From Allium sativum (Eukaryota; Streptophyta; Magnoliopsida; Asparagales; Amaryllidaceae), in the NCBI GenBank assembly GCA_030737875.1, contig CM060910.1:611953303-612017302 (forward strand): a stretch of 64,000 bases of DNA. Reading direction: 5' to 3'. Each line of letters opens with the position of its first letter. Positions within the stretch are counted from its first letter, which is position 1. Under the pieces are notes generated by a model. That model saw only the letters and a list, made by a program, of their open reading frames with translations, was not told the origin of the DNA and made no database searches. This document shows, one piece after another, positions 1-13,136 of the stretch. The position numbers and the translations under genes are program-made.

Positions 1-3000
1 ACCAAAAATATTTTTGAAATCAATATCTTTTCTGATATTATAATAGTGTCTATCAAACCACAAATAAATAACAAATTAGCAAAACGCTTGCATCTCACGC
101 TCTACATATATAGTATAAAATCAAAAACCGCGGGTGCATATTGGAAATTGGATTCCGACTATGACAAGGTATGGGACCACCGTCCGATAGTGTATCTGTA
201 GAGGCGAATACACTGGGTTCAACAAGAATGTCTTGCAACCCGGCCCACACATGACCGACCACTCATTTCGCTTGAGTGTATCGAATGTATATCACCAACG
301 GTTGGGTGCGACCCACCGTTTCCCGAAAAGGGGCAGCATCGAAATAGTTTAAAGAAGAAAATGGAATTTCTCTAGATAGGTGAATATACACCCTAATGGG
401 AGCAACCCACATAGCCATGATGCCTGCCCAATTTTTATCATTTCCCGGTTGATGAGGCTTGAGGCTAGGATTTTTCTTTATAATCAGAAGATCACATTCA
501 CTTCGAATGCCACATCATCAGTTCCATCAGAATCACTAATTGACGTCCACAACAATACATTACGTGTTAGCTTAAAGAAGTTTCCTTCCCTGCTTCCACT
601 TTTGGTACGGTTGGATAAATCAATGTACATGACCTTTTTGGAAATACTCTATCAGACAATCGTCCATTCAAGTCATCCAGGAACAGGATGAACCGAAGGC
701 ACTCTCCTACTGCATCCTACATGGGAATCACCCCAAGAATTAGTAGCGAGAAGTCCTTGCAACCCATAGATTTCAACCATGAAAGAACCCCAGTATATCT
801 CTACGTCGACTTAGAGATTTTAAGTGATTCTTCCATTTATGAAGATCTACAGTCTTCGATGCTCCATCTTCATAGCCAGAAAGTTATTCGCGTATGCATA
901 GTTATTTCCAAGTGGTTTTGGGTCTAGTTCCCATTCCGGTCTCTTCGAAACAACACGTCAAAAGGACTAATAGAATAATTCATTTGATAGTCGGTTGTTT
1001 AACTATCAAATCATAACAGTAAAGCTAAGTAAATTGGCCGCTCAGGTCGTTTATGTTAAAACACTTCATTAAACCATTTCATCGATTCATAAACTTTATC
1101 TTGACAAAACTCTTCTTCCTTCGTTATTTTTGAAAAACTTAATCGATACTCTTTTTATAATAACGTATTTACCAACTTCTCCTTTTTATATTTCCTTTGC
1201 CTCGAACTATTTCTATATTTCATAAAACATCTTTTATTCCTCTTTATCTTGGAAACATCGTTTCTATTCTCAAAACCCTTTCTGTATTCTTTTATCTTTG
1301 GAAAATGTCGCTATAGCCTCCAAACACCCCTTTCCGTTTCTTTTACCATTTGGAATACCATCATAAACACTTAACCAATCGCTATAAGTTTCCTCACCAT
1401 TCTTATATGGTTAAAATAACGTCGAGTGACGTACTTCTTATAATATAACCTTTAATGAGTCTACTAACTTTTAAGCAACCGCGTTATAAGGAGAATGTAA
1501 CAATATTTTCAATATAAATTTTCTTTAAAACCCTATCATTCTTTATCTCTTATCTCAATGAACCAAAGTTTATCGACTTATTTCTTTTGAACAAGTGCGG
1601 CTTACCAAGACATACTATTTCATTACTTCCGTAATAGTACTACAAATTTAATCACGTTATATATAAGTATAATCATATTTCGTTTTAGCCCACAGAATGT
1701 CAAATGAACTTTGCTTATTTAAAACCCACTGGTTTTGTTACATTACTAAATTAGTATTTCCATATTTTCCTCAATAGATTATTTTCATCATCCTCTACCA
1801 TTACAAACTGATATCACCTTTTGATAATAATGAGGTCGTTCAAGTTGGTGTATTTTAATTACCTCTCAGACCTTGATCGACTTATCATAAGACAATAAAA
1901 GTTTGTAACCCACAAACTTAATATTCCATTCCCATTTATTACGATTTTACAAATCCATTTCTTTTATTTGGAAACCTACTTTACATGTTAAATCCCTTTC
2001 CTTGATTTAGTAAACCCTTCGAAACCAGTCTCATTGACAATTGGATTTCAATATGGTTATACCAACCACATCTTACATTGGTGATCTCCTTATAATCTCT
2101 TTACTTAATTTATTAGTAAATATTTACCAAACCCCCTTTTTATTCTTATTTTAACCATACTCGTTTACTTACATAAATAAACCCTATTGACACTCTCGCA
2201 TTAGCTTACGGGTCACTTTTACAAGCTTGTTTGTAAACCCGGATTAAAAATCCTTTTATAAACTCTTTTTGTACTTTAACCAAACTTATTTCCATTTTTC
2301 TCACTTTTAAATTTTAATTTACCATTAAGTAATCGCTTTAATTATTATTATTTATTTACTTCAACACTATTCAATTAAAGTAGTTAATTTCATTATTAAC
2401 TAGAAATAGAATAATTAATCATTATTAGAAGATTATTAATAATTAATTTCATTAATAAAAATTGTTAGATAATCACTTTAAAAGATGATTACCAACTTTA
2501 ACAACATCTCTATATTTGGAAAACCATTGATTATATTAATTTAAATTATATTTAAACTAATTGTCATCTTTCATTAAAACAGTTGTCTTTGTCAACCGTA
2601 ACTTCAGTTAAACTGTTAGCTGATTCCCATTCATTTTTCCTCTTTCGATCAATTAATGACTTAATTAATTTAAAACATCAATTAATTTTTTATAAGAACA
2701 AATATTCAATTTTTTGACTAACCAATATACTAGTTTCCTGACTTGCTGCTCTTAAAACAACATATGAATTCATAAAAATGTTTAATAAATCCTTTTATAA
2801 AACACGATTATAAATATAAATACATTTATAAAACTTATATTTTTAATTAACTTGTATGGAACAATTTAAAATTTCATTTCAGTTATAAAATAAATTTATA
2901 ACTTAAATCTTCGTCAGTTCGGCCTAACGATATCATAAATACTAGATTTTAGGCCATCACTGCCAACTACTTAATCAATACTGCAGATTGATTAAAATCA

Positions 3001-5688
3001 CCACAACGATTAACATCCATTTAATCCGAACAGGTTTAGATATCATTTTGGGTGTCAATTCATATGTATGAGATAACATGAACAATAAACAACATACATA
3101 AATTTGAGGAATCCTGTTTGATTCCTCCAACCTGTTCTTCCTGCATCACACCAACGGTTGAAAATAATATATGAACTGATTTTATAAATATAATGCAATC
3201 AAAATGATGAAATATAATTAATGTCAACCAATTAAACAATAGCAACCAATAGCACCCATAATATTAAACCGAACCAATTTATACTATCAACGGGGTGTTG
3301 TAATTATATGAATTTAGCACATCACAGTATTTCAGAAAAGTGTGAGAGGTTAACTCACTTGTCATTTCAGTTGTCGCGTGTTGCTTTATATAATTTCAAA
3401 CATATGTTTGGAATTACATTAAATTCAACAGCTTTTGATTGATGTCAAACTAGCTCGACCGTCTGGGCTTCATTGCCATGATCCCAACGAATCTGATTCG
3501 TCTGATTCTGTGCACGTACGTGGAAATTATAATTATAACAAATCAAAAAAAATGAACGATTGTGTAATATTTAATTGATCATTTATTTAACCAGACCAAT
3601 TACCGTTAACTAATTTTCGTGGATTAGGCCACCATAGCTTCTTTTCTCAACCCGGTAATCTCCGTTCAGGCTTCATAAAGAATGCATCCATTATTTCTAA
3701 TCTCATCTGATTCTCTACCTCATATTTCTCAAGCCCAATACACGTCCAAAGCCCGCTACTTCCTATTCTTCTTCTTATCATATTCTTTTCTCTATATATT
3801 TTTTTTCATTTAAAACCCCTTAGGCCAACAATGCAACTCAGCCCAACAACTTCTTTCGTCCATTCTCTTCTCAGTTCAAAGATAAACAATGCTTCTGTAC
3901 AATACGCACACCACCGATCCTCTTCCTTTTTTTTTAATTTAATAGACAAACCCACACAGGTCCATACGTTGCACGTCACACCTCCACATACTTCTTCTTC
4001 TAATCCCACTTTTTAATCGCGTATGGAACTCGCCCTCTGTCCAGCAAACACCATGACTCCAATATGAAAATTCCAACATATCCTCTTGTTCCATGTTTAA
4101 ACATGCTCATACACTCCCACGTCCCTAACTTCTTCTACCCTTCATTCAAAACAGCATACACCTGAAGCCTTACGTTCTCTCTCCTCCAACATAACCTTCA
4201 GGAAGCGGAAAGGAGTTTCTAACATGCACCTTCCTTCATGTTGTTGCCCAACCATCCACTCCATCCCCATCCTCCTCCATCATCGAAAATTATCACCATC
4301 GTCATCTTAAACTCCAGCAGAAACGCCTGAACACGCATGCATCCCTCAACGTCGCTTCTCTGACACTTCCACCCTCACCTAGACCGACAAATTCCGTTGA
4401 GACTTCGTCATGGACCGGTGAGAATTTAGTGGAGATCGGATTTCATTTCCAGTTGGGAGATGGAGGTCTTGGGTTTACCTTTTGAACTGGAAAGATGAAG
4501 ACATGCTTGTCTATTATTTCTCTGTATACTTTTTTATATATATATTTATATTTTTCGAATTATCGATAGAAGAGGAAGGAGTAACAGTGGCTTTTGAAAT
4601 AGAGATCAGAATTTAAAAGGGAGCGTTGTTTTATTTCCTAGGAAGCGTCTGCCAGAAAGATGAAGTATTTATAACAAAGAAGAGAAAAGGGATAAGGAAG
4701 AGGTTGTTTCGGTGTACAGTATCCTATGGTAAATAGGACAGACAGGGTCTTTAATTGGCCCCTGCTTACATGCATACCTCAGATTTGTTGAGATATAGGC
4801 ATGTAGGATATACAGATGAAGGGAACGAGGACAACTGTATATTAAATTTTTTTGAAGAACAGCCCAAAGGTTAGACAAAATGGACAGAGTAACATGCCGT
4901 GTTGTTCATTAGTGCAGAGATATTTTGGTTTGTTCGCAGTTCACATGGGAAGATTGACAATTTCACATGGCATATACGTGGTGGTTTCATATTTACGAAG
5001 CGGTGAACGTACAAAAAGGCAAGGATATTTTCCTCGGTTTCAGTTTTCACATGGTAAATCTGATTAGCCAAGAAAAGAAAAGATACGCAGCACATATTTT
5101 CTATTTCAATCAGAAAGGAAAAAAGCAGAAGCATGTCGGGGAAACTTAAATTTATTTAATTGATTTAGACTAGAGATATTTTTCTTTCTTCTTTTGGAAT
5201 TTTTTTTATTTGAGCTGATATGATTATATAAGATGCAAATTTGACTTGTTTTTGGTTTTCGCTCGGATTATGTTCTGATTTTCAAAGGATGTGCGCAGAT
5301 TTTGTATCAGAGTACGCTAGGATTTCACAGAGATTTTTGATAGAGGCTTTTGATAAAGATTTTATATCATTTTACTTAGATTTGAAAACAACGTTACCTT
5401 ATTTATAATTTCCTCACAGTTCCGGTCTCCAATCAAAACACTGCGACTGACATTTCTAGCTTTAACTGTTATTATAATTCAAATAAAAACAACATTAAAT
5501 CTTTTTTTTATGTTGTCAATTCACATTGCACTGCAATTCAACATTTCCCAAATATTATGGAATTAAAATATTATATTATATTATTTAATTAAATATTCAA
5601 AATAGTTAAATTCAATTATTTAAATTCAAACTGACCTTTTAAATAAAAAATAATTTAAATAATTGGCAAGAAAATACGGGTCGTTACA
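1..5688 (-). repeat. 3' LTR of E1, truncated by the window edge
   Basis: Matches 7400-13136 nearly base for base, with scattered substitutions and small indels. On the minus strand it begins TGTAACGACC at 5688. About 540 bp of its far end, present in the other LTR at 6857-7399, lie left of the window. Short ORFs in it are AT-rich, unlike any family I recognise, and not conserved between copies. Confidence 0.9.
4666..4673 (-). promoter_or_regulatory. Putative TATA box of E1 3' LTR
   Basis: Reads TATAAATA on the minus strand about 1.0 kb inside the LTR from its 5' end. The same box is at the same relative place in the other LTR (12118-12125) and in the solo LTR (38670-38677), so this is the likely U3/R boundary region. 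Inferred from conservation; no transcript evidence. Confidence 0.5.
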
Positions 5689-5718
5689 TTCCTTCCCTCT
5701 TAAAAGAATTTCGTCCCC
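5689..5718 (-). promoter_or_regulatory. Polypurine tract of E1
   Basis: On the minus strand, GGGGACGAAAT (5708-5718) is followed by an AAGAGGGAAGGAA purine run (5689-5701) that abuts the TGTAAC start of the 3' LTR. The same arrangement precedes the 3' LTRs of E2 and E7. It is the plus-strand DNA priming site of reverse transcription. Confidence 0.85.
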
Positions 5719-6842
5719 GAAATTACCAAGGCAAAAAGAATGGTACAAACCCAATATCTTTACAAAAATATTTAATCAAATCACGGTTTTTACTCCCATA
5801 ATTAATTTAATTGGTTTTAAAACCAATTAATTTCAAATAACAAAATTTTCTAAAACTTCAAAAAATTCTAACTCCTTAAATTTTGGAAAAATTTTGGTAG
5901 AGTCTCACCTGCACCGAGGGACATCTGCAATACTGCAGATTCAAGAAATATATATACATCGACTCTCATGGTCGGAAAATCCAAATCAAAACTCAAAACC
6001 CAAACCAAAATCCAAAATCCAAAATCCAGAAATTTATATTTGGTGTAGGCGTACCTTTTTGCGGCGTTATCAAGCAAAGTTCTTAATTTATAGCAATCTA
6101 CGCAATCCAATTCAAAGCCGCCTCATACCTGTACTTAACTGCATTTACCATGTAAGTAACAATATATGAAATAATATTCACATGATATACATGTGATTAC
6201 ACAAATCCTCAAATCAAACACTTGGATTCATTATTGGGTTAATTCTCTTGGTTTCCAATCAGCTTATTATACTGAATTTATTTACTTAAGTTTTCAATTT
6301 ATTCAACTTTTAAATTTAACTATTGCTGAATTCTATACAACCATCCAACATTAACCAAACAAACAAGGCAAAACAATCCAACCAAATCATTCAGATTCCA
6401 TATTAACATTTCTTATTCGTTTTCACTATGGTTTAACATATCCCACTATCAATTGGTTCATATCAAATTGATTTCTTATTCAATTATTAGTTCGATTACC
6501 AAATTCCAAGTGTATTTTATTCAATTCCAACACTATATCCAATTCTGATTTAACTCGACTCAACCAAGGTAAGTCGTATTCCACCTTTGGTTTTAAATTC
6601 CATTCAACCAATCCAACCCCAACATCAAATACTTCAATAATTCGATAAAATAATTTCCTTTTATATATAACCATAATTGGGCAAAATTATTTCATTTACC
6701 CTATATACAAAATATTAAAAATAATTTATATTTAATTACAAATACGCGCTCTCAATATATACACACCCAACTCAATCTAGGGTATTACTAACCAATATTT
6801 ATAGAGTTACACCATGGAGCCAAGGTTATCACTAAACCAATA

Positions 6843-6854
6843 GCTCTGATACCA
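6843..6854 (-). promoter_or_regulatory. Primer-binding site of E1 (initiator Met-tRNA)
   Basis: Reads TGGTATCAGAGC on the minus strand, the standard plant initiator Met-tRNA 3'-end complement, two bases after the CA end of the 5' LTR. Confidence 0.92.
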
Positions 6855-9800
6855 ACTGTAACGGCCCAGGGAAAAATTCGACGCTCGAATTTTTGACAAT
6901 AATATACATAACCCCGTATCACTCGCCAAAAATCCAAGTATCAAACCCCGACTGTTAATAGAAAGAAGTTTAGAGGGTGAGAAAAGAAAGAAAGAAATGT
7001 TAGAATAGAAGAAAGAAGAAGAACAAATCAGAATCTCACAGCGGAACAAATCAAATATAATATATCTAAACTCTTTATAAAAGAAACTATATATATACAT
7101 ACCAATCATCAGAGTACATCATATATCAAACACAGCGGAAATAACTTTGAATAACTAACGGTGAAGCCTCCTGATTCCAGCTCCGGAGAACTTCAAGTGA
7201 AACCTAACCTGGAAATATACTCGGTCCTGACCCGAGCACAATTGAAGCAAAGCAAAATTCACCGGGGTCAGTCTGGAATACTTTCAGTGATAAATTCACA
7301 GCACAATCAACTTGTTTAACTTTGGAATCCCTTTGAAAATAAAAGGATAATAGTAAGACCAGTCCACACATAAACACGGACGGTTTATACCTTACTATAA
7401 CCAAAATATTTTTGAAATCAATATCTTTTCTGATGTTATAATAGTGTCTATCAAACACAAACAAATAACAAATTAGCAGAATGCTTGCATCTCACGCTCT
7501 ACATATATAGTATAAAATCAAAAACCGCTGGCACTTATTGGAAATTGGATTCCGACTATGACAAGGTATGGGAACACCTGCCGATAGTGTATCTCTAGAG
7601 GCGAATACACTGGGATCAACAAGAATGTCTTGCAACCCGGGCCACACATGACCGACCACTCATTTTGCTTGAGTGTATCGAATGTATATCACCAACGGTT
7701 GGGTGTGACCCACCGTTTCCCGAAAAGGGACAGCATCGAAATAGGTTAAAGAAGCAAATCGAATTTCTCTAGATAGGTGATTATACACACTAATGGGAGC
7801 GACCCACATAGCCATGCTGCCTTCCCGATTTTTATCATTTCCCAGTTGATGAGGCTTGAGGCTAGGATTTTTCTTTATAATCAGAAGATCACATTCACTT
7901 CGAATGCCACATCGTTAGATCCATCAGAATCACTAATTGACGTCCACAACAATACATTACGTGTTAGTTTAGAGAAGTTTCCTTCTCTGCTTCCACTCTT
8001 GGTACGGTTGGAGAAATCAATGTACATGACCTTTTTGGAAATACTCTGTCAGACACTCGTCCATTCAAGTCATCTAGGAACAGGATGAACCGAAGGCACT
8101 CTCCTACTGCATCCTATATAGGAATCACCCCTAAGGATCAGTAGCGAGAAGTCCTTGCAACCCGTAGATTTCAACGATGACAGAACCCCAGTATATCTCT
8201 ACGTCGACTCAGAGATTTTAAGTGATTCTTCCATTTATGAAGATCTACAGTCTTCGATGCTCCATCTTCATAGACAGAAAGTTAGTCGCGTCCGCATAGT
8301 TGTTTCGAAGTGGTTTTGGGTCTAGTTCCTATCCCGGTCTCTTCGAAACAACACGTCAAAAGGACCAATAGAATAATTCATTTGATAGTCGGTTGTCTAA
8401 CTGCCAAATCATAACAGTAAAGCTAAGTAAATTGGCAGCTCAGGTCGTTTATGATAAACACTTCATTAAACCATTTCATCGATTCATAAATTTTGTCTTG
8501 ACAAAACTCTTCTGCCTTCGTTATTTTGAAAACATTAATTGATACTCTTTTTATAATAACGTATTTACCAACTTCACCTTTTTATATTTCCTTTGCCTCG
8601 AACTATTTCTATATTTCATAAAGCATCTTTTATTCCTCTTTATCTTGGAAACATCATTTCTATTCTCATAACCCTTTCTGTATTCTTTTATCTTTGGAAA
8701 ATGTCGCTATAGCTCCATACACCCATTTCCGTTTCTTTTACCATTCGGAATACCATAATAAACACTTAACCAATCGCTATAAGTTTCCTCACCATTCTTA
8801 TATAGTTAAAATAACGTCGAGTGACGTACTTCTTAAAATATAACCTTAAATGAGTCTACTAAATTTAAAACAACCGCGTTATAAGGAGATTGTAACAATA
8901 TTTTCAATATAAAATTTTCTTTTAAAACCCTATCATTCTTTATCTCCTATCTCAATGAACCAAAGTTTATCGATTTATTTCTTTTGAACAAGTGCGCTTA
9001 TCAAGACATACTATTTCATTACTTCCGTAATAGTACTACAAATTTAATCACATTATATATAAGTATAATCATATTTCGTTTTAGCCCACAGAATGTCAAA
9101 TGAACTTTGCTTAATTAAAACCCACTGGTTTTGTTACATTACTAAATTAGTATTTCCATATTTTCCTCAATAGATTATTTTCATCATCCTCTACCATTAC
9201 AAACTGATATCACCTTTGGATAATAATGAGGTCGTTCAAGTTGGGGTATTTTAATTGCCTCTCAGACCTTGATCGACAACGTTCTTATTGGAAGACAATA
9301 AAAGTTTGTAACCCACAAACTTAATATTCCATTCCCATTTATTACAATTTTATAAATCCATTTCTTTTATTCGGAAACCTACTTTACATGTTAAATCCCT
9401 TTCCTTGATTTAGTAAACTCTTCTAAACCAGTCTCGTTGACTATTGGATTTCAATATGGTTATACCAACCACATCTTACATTGGTGATCTCTTTATAATT
9501 TCTTTCTTTAATTTATTAGTAAATATTTACCAAACCCCCTTTTTATTCTTATTTTAACCATACTCGTTTACTTACTTAAATAAACCCTACTGACACTCTC
9601 GCATTAGCTTACGGGTCACTTTTACAAGCTTGTTTGTAAACCCGGATTAAAAATCCTTTTATAAACTCTTTTTATACTTTAACCAAACTTATCTCAATTT
9701 TTATCACTTTTAAATTTTAATTTACCATTAAAAGTAATCGCTTTAATTATTATTATTTATTTACTTCAACACCATTCAATTAAAGTAGTTAATTTCATTA

Positions 9801-11957
9801 TTAACTAGAAATAGAATAATTAATCATTATTAGAAGATTATTAATAATTAATTTCATTAATAAAAATGGTTAGATAATCACTTTAAAAGATGATTAATCA
9901 AATATTAACCAACTTTAACAACATCTCTATATTTGGAAAACCATCTATTATATTAATTTAAATCATATTAAAGCTAATTGTCAACTTGCATCAAAATAGT
10001 TGTCTTTGTCAACCGTAACTTTAGTTAAAATGTTAGCTGATTCCCATTCATTGTTCCTCTTTAAATTAATTAATGACTTAATTAATTTAAAACATAAATT
10101 AATTGTTTATAAGAACAATTATTCAATTTTTTTGACTAACCAATATACTAGTTTCTGACTTCCTGCTCTTAAAACAACATATGAATTCATAAAAACATTT
10201 AATAAATCCTTTTTATAAAACACGATTATAAATATAAATACATTTATAAAACTTATACTTTTAATTAACTTGTATGGAACAATTTAAAATTTCATTTCAG
10301 TTATAAAATAAATTTATAACTTAAATCTTCGTCAGTTCGCCTAACAATATCATAAATACTAGATTTTAGGCCATCACTACCAACTACTTAATCAATACTG
10401 CAGATTGATTAAAATCACCACAACGATTAACATCCATTTAATCCGAACAGGTTTAGATATCATTTTGGGGTGTCAATTCATATGTACGGATAACATGAAC
10501 AATAAACAACATACAATAAATTTTAGGAATCCGGTTTGATTCCTCCAACTTGTTCTTCCCTACATCACACCAACGGTTGAAAATAATATATGAACCGATT
10601 TTATAAATATAATGCATTCAAAATGATGAAATATAATTAACGTCAACCAATCAAACAATAGCAACCAATAGCACCCATAATATCAAACCAACCAATTTAT
10701 ACTATCAACGGGGTGTTGTAATTATATGAATTTAGCACATCACAGTATTTCAGAAAAGTGTGAGAGTTAACTCACTTGTTATTTCGGTTGTTGCGTCATT
10801 TTATATAATTTCAAACATACGTTTGGAATTACCAAACATTCCAACAGCGTTTGATTGATGTCAAACCAGCTCGACCGTCTGGGCTTCATCACCACGATCC
10901 CAACGAATCTGTTGCGTCTAATTCTGTGCACGTACATGAAAATTATAATCATAACAAGTCGAAAAAATTTAAACGATTGTGTAATATTTAATTGATTATT
11001 TATTTAACCAGACCAATAACCGTTAACTAATTTTCGTGGATTAGGCCACCATAGCTTCTTTTCTCAACCCGGTAATCTCCGTTCAGACATTATGTAGAAT
11101 GCATACATTGTTACTAATCTCATCTGATTCTCTACCTCATATTTCTCAAGCCCAATACGCGTCTAAAGCCCACTACTTCCAATTCTTCTTCTTATCATAT
11201 TCTTTTCTCCATGTTTTTTTCCTTTAAAACCCCTTAGGCCCACAATGCAACTCAGCCCATCAACTTCTTTCGACCATTCTCTTCTCAGTTCAAAGATAAA
11301 CAATGCTTCTGTACAATACGCACACCACCAATCCTTTTCCTTTTTTTTCTTTTTTTTTTCTTTTTTTAATTTAATAGACAAACCCACACAGGTCCATACG
11401 TTGCACATCCCACCTCCACATACTTCTTCTTCTAATCCCACTTGTTAATTGCGTATGGAACTCGCCCTCCATCCAACAAACACCATGACTCCAACATGAA
11501 AATCCAACAGATCCTCATGTTCCACGTTAAAACATGCTCATACACTCCCACGTCCCTAACTTCTTCTACCCTTCATTCAAAACAGCATACACCTGAAGCC
11601 TTACGTTCTCTCTCCTCCAACATCACCTTCAGGAAGCGGAAAGGAGTTTCTAACATGCACCTTCCTTCATGTTGTTGCCCAACCATCCACTCCATCCCCA
11701 TCCTCCTCCATCATCGAAAATTATCACCATCGGCATCTTAAACTCCAGCAGAAACGCCTGAACACGCATGCATCCCTCAACGTCGCTTCTCTGACACTTC
11801 CACCATCACCTAGACCGACAAAGTCCGTTGAGACTTCGTCATGGACCGGTGAGAATTTAGTGGAGATCGGATTCATTTCCAGTTAGGAGATGGAGGTCTT
11901 GGGTTTACCTTTTGAACTGGAAAGATGAAGACATGCTTGTCTATTATTTCTCTGTAT

Positions 11958-11961
<4 letters not shown>

Positions 11962-12004
<43 letters not shown>
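11962..12004. repeat. (TA)n microsatellite in E1 5' LTR
   Basis: About 43 bp of TA dinucleotides. The matching place in the 3' LTR (about 4530-4556) has a shorter, interrupted tract, so the repeat changed length after insertion. It also produces spurious Tyr-Ile repeat ORFs on both strands. Confidence 0.95.
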
Positions 12005-12006
<2 letters not shown>

Positions 12007-12117
12007 CGAAATTATTGATAGAAGAGGAAGGAGTAACTGTGGATTTCGAAACAGAGATCAAAATTTAAAAGGGAGCGTTGTTTTTATTTCCTAGGAAGCG
12101 TTTGCAGAAAGATGAAG

Positions 12118-12125
12118 TATTTATA
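12118..12125 (-). promoter_or_regulatory. Putative TATA box of E1 5' LTR
   Basis: TATAAATA on the minus strand, about 1.0 kb from the LTR start, conserved with 4666-4673 and 38670-38677. Transcription would run left through the GC-richer island toward the primer-binding site. Confidence 0.5.
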
Positions 12126-13136
12126 ACGAAGAAGAGAAAAGGGATAAGGAAGAGGTTGTTTCGGTGTACAGTATCCTGTGGTAAATAGGAAAGACAGGGA
12201 CTTTAATTGGCCCTGCTTACATGCATACCTCGGATTTGTTGAGATATAGGCATGTAGGCTTTATAGATGAAGGGAACGAGACAGCTGTATATTAATTTTT
12301 TTGAAGAACAACCCAAAGGTTTGACAAAATGGACAGAGTAACATGCCGTGTTGTTCATCAGTGCAGAGATATTTTGGTTTGTTCGCAATTCACATGGGAA
12401 GATTGACAATTTCACATGGCATATACGTGGTGGTTTTATATTTACGAAGTGTGAACGTACAAAAAGGCAAGGATATTTTCCTCGGGTTTCAGTGTTCACA
12501 TGGTAAATCTGATTAGCCCAAGAAAAGATATGCAGCACATGTTTTCTGTTTCAATCAAAAAGGAAAAATGCAAAAGCATGTTGGGGAAACTTAAATTTAT
12601 TTAATTAATTTAGACTAGAGATATTTTCCTTTCTTCTTTCGGAATTTTTTTATTGGAGCTGATATGATTATATAAGATGCAAATTTGACTTGTTTTTGGT
12701 TTCGCTTGGATTATGTTTTGATTTTCAAAGGATGTGCGCAGATTTTGTATTAGAGTACGCTAGGATTTCACAGAGATTTTTGATACAGATTTTCGATAAA
12801 GATTTTATATCATTTTACTTAGATTTGAAAACAACATTACCTTATTTTATAATTTCCTCACAGTTCTGGTCTCTAATTAAAACACTGCGACTGACATTTC
12901 TAGCTTTAACCGTTATTATAATTCAAATAAAAACAACATTAAATCTTTTTTTTATGTTGTTAATTCACATTACACTGCAAATTCAACATTTCCTAAATAT
13001 TATGGAATTAAAATATTATATTATATTATTTAAATTAAATATTCAAAATAGTTAAATTCAATTATTTAAATTCAAACTAACCTTTTAAATAAAAAATATA
13101 ATTTAAATAATTAGCGAGAAAATAGGGGTCGTTACA

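Larger units (their letters stand above)
5689..6856 (-). other. Internal region of E1, non-coding
   Basis: Only 1168 bp between primer-binding site and polypurine tract. No Gag zinc knuckle, protease, RT or integrase motif was seen in any frame. The ORFs present (for example 5894-6169 on the plus strand) are low-complexity. A short non-coding interior between giant LTRs defines a LARD. Confidence 0.8.
1..13136 (-). mobile_element. LARD family A (E1), non-coding giant-LTR retrotransposon, partial
   Basis: A large retrotransposon derivative read on the minus strand. Two near-identical blocks (1-5688 and 7400-13136 onward) flank a 1168-bp middle. The middle carries a primer-binding site next to the right block and a polypurine tract next to the left block, so the blocks are LTRs and not a segmental duplication. 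No gag or pol is visible, so it must depend on enzymes from another element. The LTR ends (TGTAACGACC at the start) and the GGGGACGAAAT motif before the polypurine tract match the Ty3/gypsy elements elsewhere in the window. Its right end abuts the 3' LTR of E2, into which it is inserted; the left flank is outside the window, so the target duplication cannot be checked. The two LTRs differ by several per cent by eye. Confidence 0.88.
6857..13136 (-). repeat. 5' LTR of E1 (6280 bp)
   Basis: Complete LTR with TG...CA ends (TGTAACGACC at 13136 on the minus strand, CGTTACA at 6857). At 6.28 kb it is very long; most plant LTRs are a few hundred bases to about 5 kb. It holds a putative TATA box (12118-12125), a GC-richer island (about 11450-11900), a (TA)n tract and several conserved inverted repeats. 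It is non-coding as far as can be seen. Confidence 0.9.

Noticed and set aside
11873..12094. ORFs with Tyr-Ile repeats on both strands
   Set aside because: Translation of a (TA)n microsatellite.
1..13136. Blocks 1-5688 and 7400-13136 as a tandem segmental duplication
   Set aside because: A primer-binding site and a polypurine tract sit exactly at the inner edges of the two blocks, so they are LTRs of one retrotransposon.
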